64,000 bases of DNA from Chrysoperla carnea (GCF_905475395.1 NC_058341.1:67587501-67651500); one strand, 5' to 3'; counted from the stretch's first letter, positions 49,101 to 57,670 are shown. The notes: generated from the letters alone by a model not told the origin. Made by a program: numbers and translations.

Positions 49101-51403
49101 CTATTGAGAACTAAAATTTTACCAGAAATCCGCAAAATAATTAAATAAGAATTTGAATTCAAAGCTTTGCCTTATAAAATAAGCTTTCTTAGATACAAAA
49201 GCATTAACAACACCATCTGCGGTTACTTATTTTAGTGACAATGTTTTCCGATACCGAGAAAACATGCTCATTCTGTGTCGATGTTAATAGTCACTATATT
49301 GAAGGCGTTCGTTGCCTATTAGTGTGACTGGTTTTGTCTGCAGTTTAAGTGCCTGAATGGTCCTTTTTAGTTGAAGTTCAAATAATTCATTTTCCTTCAT
49401 TACCTTGGTTTGGGATGTCGGAAACTTCAGTTGAACTAGAATTTGATTTTAGATATAATCTTTTATCTGCTTGTTATATGGGTGCTTTTAAGTTATCTAA
49501 CGCACGGAATGGATTTCTCGAGTTCTCGAGACGTGGAGTTTAATTCCCGTTTCGACTAAAGACAAATATCTCGATAATTCTCGCGGCGAGAATTTTTCAG
49601 CAGAAACTCTAGTCATCTTTATCTTCTCCCATCTCATGTCTATAATAGAAAAGTAATGTAGTGCTTGAAACACGAAAAACAAAATGCGCTCTGCTTAAAT
49701 ATGTAATGTAAGAAGTGTTAGAGTTACTCTATCTAGCCGCACAAACAGGAGTACGGGATTCGATTACACGCCCATATCTATATAATTTATTTATTTCGCT
49801 ATTATTTCTAGTAAATAATTGATTGTTGTTTTTTTTTTTTTGTTTTTAGAAAATTATACAATTCCAAAGGGAACAAACATTGCTATTCCAATATTTTCTG
49901 TACATCGAAATGAAGATTATTGGGAGAATTCTTTAAAATTTGATCCAGAGCGTTTTTCATCTGAAAATATCAAAAAACATCATCCATATGCATTTTTAGC
50001 ATTCAGCGCTGGTCCAAGAAATTGCATCGGTATGAATTGAGGATGAGGAGTCTGTGATATAAAATGTTACGCTTAACGATTTTAAGAATGATTTATAGTG
50101 AATGACGGGAATCAAATTTGTCTATCTTTTGAAAAAGCATACATCTTTTAATTCAGAAAATTCGTAATTACCAAACTCGTACCCAATACCTAAATTTTAT
50201 AAAGGGAGCAGTTTTATACTACCAATCCTATCGAACTTTCTCAATTTGTGGACATCCTGTATATTCGATGTCAAAAGTGAATAGCTGAATGTTAATATTT
50301 TTGAAAGTAGAGCTTTTTATAAAGAATACATTTTTTTCATAAACCTTATAATAAAAAGTTTTTCATATGTAGCCAACTTAGCTAGCACCCTGTATACAGG
50401 GCGTTCTGTTATTAACAGCAGATCGTGGGCCTACAGAATAAGCTCATAAAGACGAAGGAAAAAGTTATTTACCAATTTTGGATCTGAACCCTAATTTGGA
50501 CGCTACAGGTATGACAAAAATTGATAAATTAATTCACTGGCTATCATTCGATAAACTGTAGCCAATGATAATCAGTAGTTATTAGTAAATTTCATTTAAT
50601 AATATTCAACTAACGAAGGGATATGATCTGATTTCAATTGGATTATATTATTTTGGAAAAAAAAAAATCGTTTAAAAAAAACTATTATATTATTTCATTG
50701 GTTTGGTCAAAACCCACTTTTTTATTTTTAAAAAAATAACAGAACGCCCTGTATAAATGAAAACTACCCGACTGACATAATCGACGCACAGCTCAAACAC
50801 TTGGGACTAGGACCGTGAAAATTTGCTTGCGTGTTTCCTTGATGCTAGAGGAGGACTAAGGAAGAATTTTGAAAAGAGGATGAAAGTTTATGGGTAAAGT
50901 TCGACAATAACAGATCAACTGAAAAACTACTTAACCGATTTTAAAAATTATTTCACGTGTTATCAGAAAGTATCATTGGCTGTTTTTAATATAATTCCGC
51001 ACCAAAAAGTTAAAACCAATGAAATTTTGAACAAAAGGGGGATAGTGACAGAAAATGAAGTGGAGGTTATAACACGTAATAATCTTTGTATATAAAATTG
51101 AAGTTGCCCAGCAAAGCGAGTGATTAACCGGTAGTTCTAAATAACATTTTAAGGTCACAAGCTCCTCAAATACTGCAACAATATTAACTTATTTCTTATT
51201 ATGATTTAATTAATTATATAATTATATTTAATTTAGGTATGCGATACGCTTGGTTATTTATGAAAATAGCATTAGCATGCTTATTGAGTCGATATGAATT
51301 CCATACCAATATCAAAGATATGAGTGACATAAGATACCAGCTTGAACTATCACTAAACGTAATAGGGGGGCATCAAGTACGAATAACGCCACGTCAGAAA
51401 TGA
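23362..51403 (+). CDS. Cytochrome P450, clan 4 (CYP4-like), complete gene in nine exons
   Basis: Heme-thiolate monooxygenase, expected to be anchored in the ER membrane. I joined nine exons at GT-AG sites: 23362-23554, 36494-36694, 38639-38827, 43351-43417, 44536-44662, 46685-46867, 48188-48428, 49850-50029, 51237-51403. Every junction phase agrees and the product is 515 aa, a usual CYP4 length. Seen in order: N-terminal hydrophobic anchor (about residues 10-35), then GPRAYPIIGN (46-55); helix C WKRMR (135-139); helix I EAMDTT (320-325); helix K EAMR (ExxR, 379-382); FDPERF (431-436); heme loop FSAGPRNCIG (452-461) with the cysteine ligand at 459. The helix I motif has Ala where Gly is normal. 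CYP4 members commonly hydroxylate fatty acids or act on hormones and xenobiotics; the substrate here is unknown. No stop or frameshift was found, so it looks functional. Subfamily not assignable by eye. Confidence 0.93.
24640..24745 (-). repeat. Dispersed repeat family A, inverted 3' end
   Basis: Carries CAATTGACTGAGTTAAGTGT, the complement of the family's 3' end. It lies just outside the 585-bp-arm transposon. Confidence 0.6.
24764..26901. mobile_element. DNA transposon with 585-bp terminal inverted repeats
   Basis: The left arm 24764-25348 and right arm 26317-26901 are near-identical inverted repeats, with only a few mismatches seen. Both arms hold GC-rich islands and the palindrome CCGTGATCACGG close to the outer ends. 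The match may extend about seven bases further out on each side (AGGAG G/C C). No convincing target duplication was found. The element lies in P450 intron 1 and surrounds one reading frame on the minus strand. The superfamily is not recognised. Confidence 0.85.
25397..26233 (-). CDS. Transposon-borne protein with PIN/FEN-like nuclease motifs (3' exon)
   Basis: A 278-codon frame between the inverted arms. Motifs in order: HEEADTR (7-13), SLDTDV (31-36), GFHAFTGCDYT (84-94), and a very acidic tail after residue 255. The spacing of E-A-D, D-x-D and G-x-D resembles the acidic active site of the XPG/FEN group of PIN-fold nucleases; that comparison is my inference. Proteins with HEEADTR and a GCD block occur as multi-copy, transposon-like genes in invertebrates. 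The frame opens with GTG after a stop and lacks an early ATG. A CAG at its head could be a splice acceptor, so this is probably the last exon of a larger gene whose 5' part is missing here. Confidence 0.7.
   Translation of the reverse strand: MRQIFGHEEADTRIFFHLNKCLPQQKILIKSLDTDVLIICLGNIHKFKEQEIWITTKINNEINYVNCTQLAEKLGPSVCRALPGFHAFTGCDYTAAFVRKGKIKAYNLLLENEEYQNMFEHLTNPEDINNKEKTDLVQRFTNEIYNLKNNDVNGARFELFLRFFASTNDKEAFYKGMINFNSSNIPPCWKSLMQKILRTIFVNAMWQNATEPTCILYDPTECGWQVNESGKLEPLWYVGPSAPLKVEEILSCQQNEEESDESEEERNDNFDDNDVDDY
27020..27240 (-). repeat. Dispersed repeat family A, inverted partial copy
   Basis: Reverse complement of the middle of family A, including the AACTCAAAAACGAAA block and the GTAAGAGC region. 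Confidence 0.7.
27420..27630 (+). repeat. Dispersed repeat family B, partial copy
   Basis: Matches 4735-4910 (GTGTTTTCTTTCGATTAAAT and AAAAGCTGACGA blocks). Confidence 0.6.
27690..28449 (-). mobile_element. Second, degraded copy of the intron-2 hAT family
   Basis: Shares long blocks with 37555-38456, including the palindromic block TGGATATCGATATCCA and the run ending in CACTG. No matching left terminus was found, so it appears truncated. Confidence 0.65.
28590..29085 (+). repeat. Dispersed repeat family A copy in P450 intron 1
   Basis: Same start and end as 1920-2490, with internal deletions, including the block around the paired GGGTC/GGACCC. Confidence 0.8.
29090..29290 (-). pseudogene. 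LINE C-terminal zinc-knuckle fragment
   Basis: The minus strand reads CPICNTHSSDDLKHLLVLCP, a CX2C...HX4C knuckle at the end of non-LTR ORF2 proteins, followed by QYYNPRRKYSHLV. The upstream reverse transcriptase is absent. Confidence 0.65.
29882..30747. mobile_element. Fold-back element, family C copy 2, in P450 intron 1
   Basis: Same inverted blocks as 22197-22816. A further hairpin at about 30049-30100 (TTTGTTAATCTTT/AAAGATTAACAAA) is nested within it. Confidence 0.75.
30838..31620. repeat. Unclassified interspersed repeat
   Basis: Contains repeated phrases such as AACTTTTGAACGGC / AACTTTTAAACGGC and CAAAAACTAATCAGCTCTCA (twice), plus the GT tract. Looks like an old non-coding transposable element; no ends identified. 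Confidence 0.45.
30983..31027 (+). repeat. GT microsatellite
   Basis: About 22 GT units. The poly-His/Thr frame read from it on the minus strand is not a gene. Confidence 0.95.
32052..32201 (+). repeat. 75-bp tandem duplication
   Basis: Two nearly identical adjacent units, each TTGAACTTGATAA through TTTTCGAATAAAAT. Confidence 0.85.
32489..32902. mobile_element. Short-TIR element, copy 2
   Basis: Diverged relative of 10216-10713, sharing GACAGAATTTAACGA, AATTAAATTTAAGAA and GGCCAAATCTGTCGA, with ends GAGCATGG and CATGCTGG. Confidence 0.65.
33833..33955 (+). CDS. Small open frame, 40 aa, doubtful
   Basis: An ATG-initiated frame in P450 intron 1 reading MRDSARKNTSETLTSSHSSR, a Ser/Arg-rich head, then SRSQLASKTSLVALLVLIAG with a hydrophobic end and TGA stop. 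Its base composition is less AT-rich than the surroundings. I recognise no family. It could be a fragment of a retrocopy or transposon rather than a gene. Confidence 0.2.
   Translation: MRDSARKNTSETLTSSHSSRSRSQLASKTSLVALLVLIAG
34098..34133. repeat. TA microsatellite
   Basis: Eighteen TA units between AAAGCC and GGCTTT, so the whole tract forms a hairpin-capable palindrome. Confidence 0.95.
35695..36125. repeat. Unclassified interspersed repeat near P450 exon 2
   Basis: Starts TGCGCTTTGCTGGGCAACTT. The complement of this phrase (AAGTTGCCCAGCAAAGCG) recurs at about 51102-51119 in intron 8, so it is dispersed. No coding capacity. Confidence 0.5.
36494..36694 (+). CDS. P450 exon 2
   Basis: Acceptor TTTAATTTCAG, donor GTATAA. 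The first two bases complete Glu65; the exon then gives MSKVVFETAIEYGPLTRLWM and continues through residue 131. The stretch YGPLTRLWMGPIPLLMTNEP is the standard CYP4 region after the N-terminal hinge. Confidence 0.92.
37401..38456 (-). mobile_element. hAT element in P450 intron 2 with 8-bp target duplication
   Basis: Starts CAGGCGCGGATCC and ends GGATCCGACACTG. The direct repeat CTTACTGT flanks it at 37393-37400 and 38457-38464. The internal sequence on the minus strand reads as transposase C-terminus. A related, less complete copy lies at 27690-28449. Confidence 0.9.
37764..38140 (-). pseudogene. hAT transposase remnant
   Basis: On the minus strand the sequence reads MYRRFINDSESTIINENPTL, later ILTTLPVNVARLCASMGLER, then LFGLALLNIQKD and IINAFAKKNRKLGFVN followed by TAA. 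This is an hAT dimerisation domain with one in-frame stop and a degraded ERSFS core. Confidence 0.75.
38639..38827 (+). CDS. P450 exon 3
   Basis: Acceptor TGTTTTAG, donor GTAAGT. It encodes residues 133-194, with codons 132 and 195 split. It contains the helix C WxxxR motif (WKRMR) and the TRAFTTSILKPY stretch that corresponds to the family's PAFH-containing region. Confidence 0.93.
39241..39404. repeat. Fold-back element in P450 intron 3
   Basis: Arms AAAAGAGAAACAAAAACGTC and complement GGTGTTTCCGTTTCTCTTTT; about 70 bp each. Confidence 0.75.
40795..41645. mobile_element. Fold-back element in P450 intron 3
   Basis: Arms begin AATCGGGAAAAACGGCCAAA and end TTTGGCCATTTTTCCCGATT. The match continues inward through the GATTGGATAATTAACGAAAA block. 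Confidence 0.75.
41853..42367. mobile_element. Palindromic mariner derivative (MITE) in P450 intron 3
   Basis: Two copies of a mariner left end, about 240 bp each, face one another around a spacer of about 35 bp. Ends read AGGTTGGCTGATAAGTCCCC and its complement. Both halves hold the transposase start MEKKEFRVLIKYCFLKGKN, or a close variant, outward to inward. TA is present beside both ends. It cannot encode a transposase. Confidence 0.88.
42370..43350 (+). other. End of P450 intron 3 without recognised features
   Basis: AT-rich, no element ends found. The last ten bases (TTTTTTCTAG) are the exon 4 acceptor. Confidence 0.6.
43351..43417 (+). CDS. P450 exon 4 (67 nt)
   Basis: A small exon, too short for an ORF list, found because phases 1 and 2 had to be bridged between exons 3 and 5. 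Acceptor TTTTTTCTAG, donor GTAATT. It reads SSMGVNMNVQKGDSRFVDAM, matching the CYP4 block with a conserved Met-Gly-Val and an Asn-x-Gln. The entering and leaving phases fit both neighbours exactly. Confidence 0.9.
44536..44662 (+). CDS. P450 exon 5
   Basis: Acceptor AATTATTTTAG, donor GTATGC. It completes Arg217 and encodes residues 218-259, including the helix F/G region PETIYRFTQDYKELMQ and the TNK at its end, all usual for CYP4. A TA-flanked MITE starts 53 bases into the following intron. Confidence 0.93.
44716..45224. mobile_element. TA-flanked MITE in P450 intron 5
   Basis: Ends CAGAGTGGGCCAA and TTGGCCCACTCTG with TA on both sides. The inverted match continues inward through the TTTTTTGAGACAAG region. 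It starts 53 bases after exon 5. Tc1/mariner-type non-autonomous element by its TA target. Confidence 0.8.
45656..46503. mobile_element. Fold-back element in P450 intron 5
   Basis: Long inverted arms begin TAGTCCAGTACGAAAC on the left and end GTTTCGTATTGGACTA on the right. The arms match, with gaps, for more than 300 bp. No coding capacity. Confidence 0.8.
46685..46867 (+). CDS. P450 exon 6
   Basis: Acceptor AATTTTTGTAG, donor GTAAGT, both phase 0. It encodes residues 260-320: VISEKRNNY, a variable Asn-rich linker, then KKPLLDYLIDFTEN and DEQLADEINFITLE, which leads into helix I. The linker before the LLDYL stretch is variable throughout CYP4. Confidence 0.92.
47335..48147. mobile_element. 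Fold-back element in P450 intron 6
   Basis: Arms of about 240 bp, 47335-47580 and 47905-48147, are well conserved; both include the block GACTACCAAGTAGTCATC or its complement. The right end stops about 40 bases before exon 7. Confidence 0.85.
48188..48428 (+). CDS. P450 exon 7
   Basis: Acceptor TTTCTCATAG, donor GTAATG. It encodes residues 321-400 plus one base of codon 401. It carries the second part of the helix I oxygen-activation motif (AMDTTA) and the helix K ExxR (EAMRLFP). The helix I motif is therefore split across an intron between Glu320 and Ala321. Confidence 0.94.
48751..48883. repeat. Small fold-back repeat in P450 intron 7
   Basis: Arms GTTAAATAAAATCTGAAAAG and complement ending CAAATTTTATTTAAC, about 45 bp each. 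Confidence 0.75.
48893..48995 (+). repeat. Dispersed repeat family A, 5' fragment in P450 intron 7
   Basis: Only the first about 100 bases (TTTTTATACC through TTTTGGTATA) are present, then the similarity stops. Confidence 0.7.
49850..50029 (+). CDS. P450 exon 8 (heme-binding exon)
   Basis: The acceptor follows a long T tract (TTTTTAG); the donor is GTATGA. It encodes residues 402-460 with split codons on both sides. It contains SVHRNEDYW, FDPERF and FSAGPRNCI, the cysteine pocket of P450s. Confidence 0.95.
50397..50751. mobile_element. TA-flanked MITE in P450 intron 8
   Basis: Ends CAGGGCGTTCTGTTATT and AATAACAGAACGCCCTG with TA on each side; 355 bp. An internal block (AAAGTTATTTACCAA) is shared with the fold-back at 5800-6075. 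Confidence 0.85.
51237..51403 (+). CDS. P450 exon 9 (last coding exon)
   Basis: Acceptor ATATTTAATTTAG. The first two bases complete the Gly461 codon of the heme loop. The exon then reads MRYAWLFMKIALACLLSRYE and ends ITPRQK with a TGA stop. The length after the heme cysteine (56 residues) is normal for the family. Confidence 0.94.
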
Positions 51404-51424
51404 AATCAACGGAATATTAAGTAT

Positions 51425-51463
51425 AATAAAATGAAACATTATGGAAAGTATTTTGTGAATAAA
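51425..51463 (+). terminator. Polyadenylation signals of the P450 gene
   Basis: Two AATAAA hexamers, at 51425-51430 and 51458-51463, lie 22 and 55 bases after the P450 stop codon. They are the expected distance for 3' end formation. Confidence 0.6.
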
Positions 51464-52213
51464 AGAAAAAATTATTCATTTTTTTGACTGTTTTTATTGA
51501 AATTGTAACTTACCCAAGTCAGTCCATTGGCGATAGTATCATTCATCGTTCTTTATTCAATGTAACTTAAGCCTTACTTTCCCTATTTAATGCTTTGTAT
51601 TGGTTGGTAGAAAAAGTAATGGATTTCTTGGACAGGGAGCTGGTTTTTGAGGTCGATATTAGATGGATGGACGAGTTTTTAAAATATAACCTAGAACACA
51701 GATGATGGGACGTGAACATGTGAAGGGATAAAATAAGTTTTCTTCGTTCCGAAAAGCTACATTAAAAGATGATTTATGAAAAAGCTAACCATAATACTTA
51801 TTGGAAGCCAGGTCTGCATTTTTGTATTAGGATATTATGGGAGAGGTATGTGACGAACTTTCAGAATGCCTCAAACACACAAACGCAACTACCCAAAAAT
51901 GTTTACCAACTCTCCTACTATTTCTGCTAAGCCGCTGTTTACAAAAAAAAATAACACGAGAAGGTGCAAAGGTCATCCGTCATAAATACTTTACTAGTTT
52001 ATACAAAATTAACAAATGCACAGAAATTAAATTTTTATGGTTGATAGGATTTATATGGACACTTTTAGTAGGTTGCTTAGGTGCTGACATAATAACAATT
52101 TTAAGCTATTTTGCAAAGTCAAACGTAAAAAATAACATCTCCCATTAAAATCACAAACTCATTTTTGTCACTTCTAGTAATTTAAATTTTTCAATATCAA
52201 GGGCACTGCACAC

Positions 52214-52215
<2 letters not shown>

Positions 52216-52266
<51 letters not shown>
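52216..52266. repeat. TA microsatellite
   Basis: About 25 AT units. It continues on the other side of the hAT-like MITE inserted in it (52607-52616). Confidence 0.95.
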
Positions 52267-52269
<3 letters not shown>

Positions 52270-52606
52270 GGGCGTAACTACTACCGTATCAGCCGTATCA
52301 ATGATACGGGGCCCCCGGGCTACAGAGGCCTCCAGACCAACAATTTACACAATGTATATTTAACCATGTAAACTCACAGCAGCATATTAATGCATCCCTA
52401 TCTTATAATATTTGGTTACAAGAAAATACCATCGATATTTTATTGCAAAGTGAAATCAATACTAAAATTACAGTTTGGAGAGATTTATATCTAATTATGA
52501 TCCTATTGTAAAATAATTTATTTTAAAACCGAAGGGAGTCCGCAGCTCAATGGGGCCCCCCAACCAATTTTGATATAGGGCCCCTCCAACGCGAGCTACG
52601 CCACTG
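52267..52606. mobile_element. hAT-like MITE inserted in a TA microsatellite
   Basis: Starts CAGGGGCGTAACTAC and ends GAGCTACGCCACTG, with TATATATA on both sides as the likely 8-bp duplication. It is more GC-rich than its surroundings and has no reading frame. Confidence 0.75.
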
Positions 52607-53141
52607 TATATATATAATAGTGTTTATCTATATTTGCTTTTAATTGCGAGTAACTACTAAAGTACTTTGATTTGATTAATTAAACGTCGATATGAATTAT
52701 CAATCAATCCAAACTCCAAAGGCTAATACATGTTTATTGTTTTTACAAACTGAATATTTCAAAGATTTATTTTATCATTTCATGAGAGATATACTAAAAC
52801 TGCCCATAATTGGTAAACGACGACAGTAATGTAATTTAAATAATGAAATATACTTAATAGAATATTATTTGGCCATCTTCAAAAACCAATTACAGTGTCA
52901 AATTTTAAAAAAATCCCTTGTATCTTTTAAAATTATATTAATTAAAACAATATTGAACAAAACAAAAATATTGTGACTGATAAAAAATAAACGCTATAAG
53001 TAATCAAGTAATCATCCTCTTGTTCACCTTTGATCTTGAGAGGTTATATTTTCATTAATTAAAAATAAAAACTATTATAAATTATGTGTCTATTATTCTT
53101 CATTATTATAAAATGTTGTTTTTCTAATAGTTTTTAATATA

Positions 53142-53595
53142 CTGGGTGTTCCAGACCACCCGTCCAGGCTGATTATTTTTGAAAGTTTCAAAAAAAAATG
53201 AAAACGAAAAAACACGTATCAAATATTTTTTGAAACTCTATCACACCCTACTAAATACACCTCTTACCTTCAACCCCTTGTTAGGGGTAGGGGGTGCAAC
53301 TTAAAAAAGTCAAATGGAAACCCCCAATTTTTTTTGCAGATTCAGATTTGAAAAATTTTCGAACCAAATGTTTCTATTTTTTTTTGACAAATCTGAATCT
53401 GCAAAAAAAATTGGGGGTTTCCATTTGACTTTTTAAGTTGCACCCCCTACCCCTAACAAGGGGTTGAAGGTAAGAGGTGTATTTAGTAGGGTGTGATAGA
53501 GTTTCAAAAAATATTTGATACGTGTTTTTTCGTTTTCATTTTTTTTTGAAACTTTCAAAAATAATCAGCCTGGACGGGTGGTCTGGAACACCCTG
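53142..53595. mobile_element. TA-flanked, nearly perfect fold-back MITE
   Basis: Ends CTGGGTGTTCC and GGAACACCCTG, flanked by TA. The two arms of about 205 bp are almost identical around a short AT-rich loop, so insertion or repair is recent. Confidence 0.88.
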
Positions 53596-54393
53596 TATAC
53601 ACAACCAAAGTATTATAGGAAAATTTTGTTAACAACAAATTTTACCATAATTTCAAACAGCTGTATCGTTACGAAAAATAATCGAATTTCGAATCACAAT
53701 AGCACGTTTGAAAACTTTTTCTTTCTGGTTTTGAAATATATTGCTCAAAAATTTTTTTCAACTCTTGTCGCTTGGCACGGAGGGTTGAAAGGATGAACAA
53801 TGTTATTCCTAAGTTTAGAATCATACCAAAATTTTAAAAATTATTTTACAGTAAATTTGTTAAAGCCACTCGAAAGCTTGTTTATGTTTATTGAAAATGA
53901 AGTATCAAAAATTACCGTACGATCCCTTTGGGGCAAGATGTTCGCTTCCAAGCAAAACTGGCACTTCTTCTGCGTTTCGTTATAACCAGTAACCAGTACA
54001 GCTGGCTATAAAGGAACGGCATCCCAGTATATCATTGACTTTATAGTACATAGACTAAGCATCGCCTATAGATAGACTAAGCATCGCCTATCTTTCCGTA
54101 CAATGAGAAGCGAGGCAACATCTGAGATAATTGCTTGGGTCAGCTAGAGACATTTATCATAAAAATACATTTACCAAAAGAGTAGAGGGATATTTATCAA
54201 AAAAATATTATAAAAAATAGTATATCAGCGTGTATTTTGACATAAATCAGATTTAAGGTCTCCAAACAATCCCCTATCAAATGAATGAATACAAAAATTT
54301 AGTGTCAAAAACTTTTAGGTCAGTCCATAACTGCACTGAAATAAATTTGTAACATAAATATCAATGCATTTACTGGATTCAGTCCACAATCTA

Positions 54394-55810
54394 ACATAAT
54401 AATAATAATTTATTTGTTTCAATACAATGAATTTTACAAAAGTTTATGTACATAAATATAAAAGTTATAAGTAAGTAAACATTTTCTTTAAATGTTTAAC
54501 ACAAAATTTTTAATTTTTGATGCTTCACGAACATAGAAGAATATGTTATTCAGTTGATCTTTACTTGATAATGAATCATAAAAAGAAATCAGTGTTATGC
54601 AGCCAATTAATTAAATCAGAACTGTATAGGTTTCGTATTCCCGTGTAGAGCGAAAATTCAAAAATCGTTTGATATAAATCGTCTGGCTTATTTTTAATTT
54701 TTTGCTGTGTATTGTCGATTTAGTTACAGATATTCAGCTATTAATTGAAATATTATTCTTTTCTGTCAATGGCTGTGATGCTATTGATTATTTTAGAAAT
54801 GTTGTCTTTATTTATTTATTTGTACCTATAAGGGACATCTATCTGTGAAGATGATGTATTTTGTGTAAATCTCATCGTATCAAAGATTTGCTGCAATCTT
54901 CCAATAACTCAATATTTTGGGTATTTCAAATATCATTCCAAAAATCACAGTCGTCAACCATCAGTCGTAATCAGTCTCATTGTATTTTCGATGTTCACTT
55001 TATCAAGTTCAAGTTGGGGCCGGAATATAATTTTTACATATCAATCCTCAGATATCATCGGAAGGTTATTCCACCAACGAACTGTGTTTCTCAATATATA
55101 TCAATATGGGTGTATGTGTTGGGTTTCAGATCTAACTACACAGCCCTATAGGCGTGTTTTTTTAAGCCAGTATAGATTTTTGAGAAATTGGCATTGGGGT
55201 CTTTCTATTCAGTCTAGATTTCGAATGGCACAAAATTCTTAACAATAAAGAAGAGTATTGGTAATCGTACTTAAGAAAAGATTGCATTGAGAATGAGAGT
55301 ATGCTTATCTTTCCAGTGACAATTCTACCCTTGGTAAAAAGATATTATCGATTAACTTGTAAAATATGCCTTATGAGCTGAACGTTAATCCGAGGTACTC
55401 GTATTCTTTGACCGTTTCAATTTTAGGATCATAACATTTAAAGTTTTTGTTAAAAGCGAGTTAATCTTTATGAAATATTAATATTTTAGTCTTTCGATGT
55501 TTATATTAATTGATTATTCTCGTCGCAGTAGCTAGAGACGTTTTCAATTGGTCTTTGAGTTTGGCCAGGAGTGTTTGCTAGCAGCACGAGATCATCAGCG
55601 TATAAAAGGCCAAAAAGGTTTATAGAACAATTTAAAGATTTAAACTTATTATTCTAAGGCCGTTATTCTGTAAGTAAAAGTCTTACTTATGAATAAAATA
55701 AATAATAAGGGTGATAGAAAGGTTTCTTGGAGCTCGCCTACATATACGTGGGTTTTATTAGATTTCCCTTTTTCGATTTTACAAGCTACGTTTGATTTTT
55801 GTGTAATGAT
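54394..55810 (-). pseudogene. Decayed non-LTR retrotransposon
   Basis: On the minus strand the frame fragment ELQETFLSPLLFILFI is the RT block before the catalytic loop; further on, LLYADDLVLLANTPGQTQ carries the intact YADD. Later fragments read as palm/thumb region with frameshifts. An AAT-rich stretch at 54397-54412 is the likely 3' tail. Several short plus-strand frames here are shadows. Confidence 0.75.
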
Positions 55811-56286
55811 GAATTGAAATACGAATTATTTTTCTACTGAAATCGAATCTAAAAAGTTTGTACCAAAGTTTTTTATGATCTTATGTAATCAAAAGCCTTA
55901 CTAGTCTAGCCGCCAAGTACAAATTGGTGTTATATAGAAATAATAGTCGTAAAAATACGTGTGATAGCTTGTTAGATTCAGAATGCTGTCTAGAAAAATG
56001 TGCCTGAAGCGTTTTTCAGCACATAAAAAATTGCAAAGTTATAAGTTATAAACAATTAAAGATGAAAATAAAGGTATTTCTGAAATATTAATCTCTTCTC
56101 TATATATTATAAATGGGAAAGTAAGCATGTTTGTTTGTTACGCTTTGAAGCCAAAATAACAATTGCGAATGGTTTTGAATGCAACTGTACAGCAATATAG
56201 CTCATACTTCAGAATAACACATGAGATATAATTTATAAAGATATATTAATAAAAAATAAAAATAAAAAATTTAGAAATTAATTTAA

Positions 56287-56370
56287 TTTGACATTACCAT
56301 AAATTACAGATTTCTGTAAAAGTAGTCATTTGACATTACCATAAATTACAGATTTCTGTAAAAATAGTCA
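56287..56370 (+). repeat. 42-bp tandem duplication
   Basis: Two units of TTTGACATTACCATAAATTA plus ACAGATTTCTGTAAAA, differing by one or two bases. Confidence 0.85.
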
Positions 56371-56869
56371 ATATAAAATATTTCACGGCCATCTTTTCTG
56401 ATGTACTCAATGAATAATTACGACTATTATACATTTAAAAAAATAGAAAATCATACATATATTTTACCTGTGTAAAACAATCCATTTTTTCGAGTGTATA
56501 GAAAGGGGATAAACGAGAGCAATTTTTACTAATCTTTACTTCTAAACCTAGCTCTAGTATATAAGTAAAATTTCCAGTAAAAATCTACCACTGCCGGAAC
56601 TCTATCTCTATTATTTATAATTTTAATTTAACGTTGAAAAAAAACTTAAAAAAAGTTGCAAGTTTGATCTGGGATATTATGTTCTGACTGTTCTTTGATC
56701 AGATTGGACCTAGTTCTTTGGGTTGCTTAAATAATATTTAGTGTGAGATTCCGTTTTCGATGATATTGCAACAATCTAAAAATGACGTAAAAAGACTATT
56801 TTTAGCGTTCATCTTTAATTGTTTATAATTTTTTTCAATATTTTTTGTGCTGAAAAACGCTTCTTGCAT

Positions 56870-57440
56870 ATTTTTAAACCATGTATATATGAAATATACA
56901 TAGTATATTAAGTTTAGTCCTAAGTTTGTAACGCTTAAATATAATGATGCTAGGAAAAAAATTTTGTCATAGGTGTTCATAAAATCACCTAATTAGTCCA
57001 TTTCCGGTTGTCCGTCCGTCCATCCGTCTGTGGACACGATAACTCAAAAACGAAAAATGATATCGAGCTGAAATTTTTTACAGCGTACTCAGGACTTAAA
57101 AAGTGAGGTCAAGTTCGTAAATGAGCATCATAGGTCAGTTGGGTCTTGGGTCCGTAGGACCCATCTTGTAAACCGTTAGAGATAGAACAAAAGTTTAAAT
57201 GTAAAAAATGTTCCTTATCAAAAATTAAACAACTTTTGCTTGAAACATTTTTTCGTAAACATTACTGTTTATCCGCGAGGGCGCCAATTAGGCGGAAATT
57301 TTATAATATGTACTATACTTGATTAACAGTTATGTATGTGTTACATGTTTGTATGTGTAATGTGAGAAAGAAATCAACACTGACTATGCATAGTATTTCA
57401 ACAATTAACTCAGTCAATTGTTTGTTTTCACTTGTTTTAG
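56870..57440 (+). repeat. Dispersed repeat family A copy beside the dehydrogenase gene
   Basis: Very close to 1920-2490 over its whole length. Its end lies about 230 bases beyond the stop codon of the dehydrogenase gene. Confidence 0.85.
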
Positions 57441-57670
57441 ACATCATTCCGAATCCAACATATCACACGTACTATTACGATTATTGTTTCTATATTTCTC
57501 CAATTTGAACTTGTTGACTAGAATATACGGATATCAACAAAAATTGCTATCTATTATATAATCTATTGAACATTAATAAAAGTCTACAATCAATATAGAA
57601 TATTAAAAACAAAAACAAAATCTACGAAGAAGTTTTTTCTAATTTTACAAGCCATTTGAACAATTATTAC

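Noticed and set aside
51837..52148. 103-codon ATG frame with a hydrophobic segment, downstream of the P450
   Set aside because: No recognisable domain, no splice partners, AT-driven composition; not enough evidence for a gene.
54861..55242. Two overlapping plus-strand frames of 96 and 83 codons
   Set aside because: Shadows of the decayed minus-strand reverse transcriptase.
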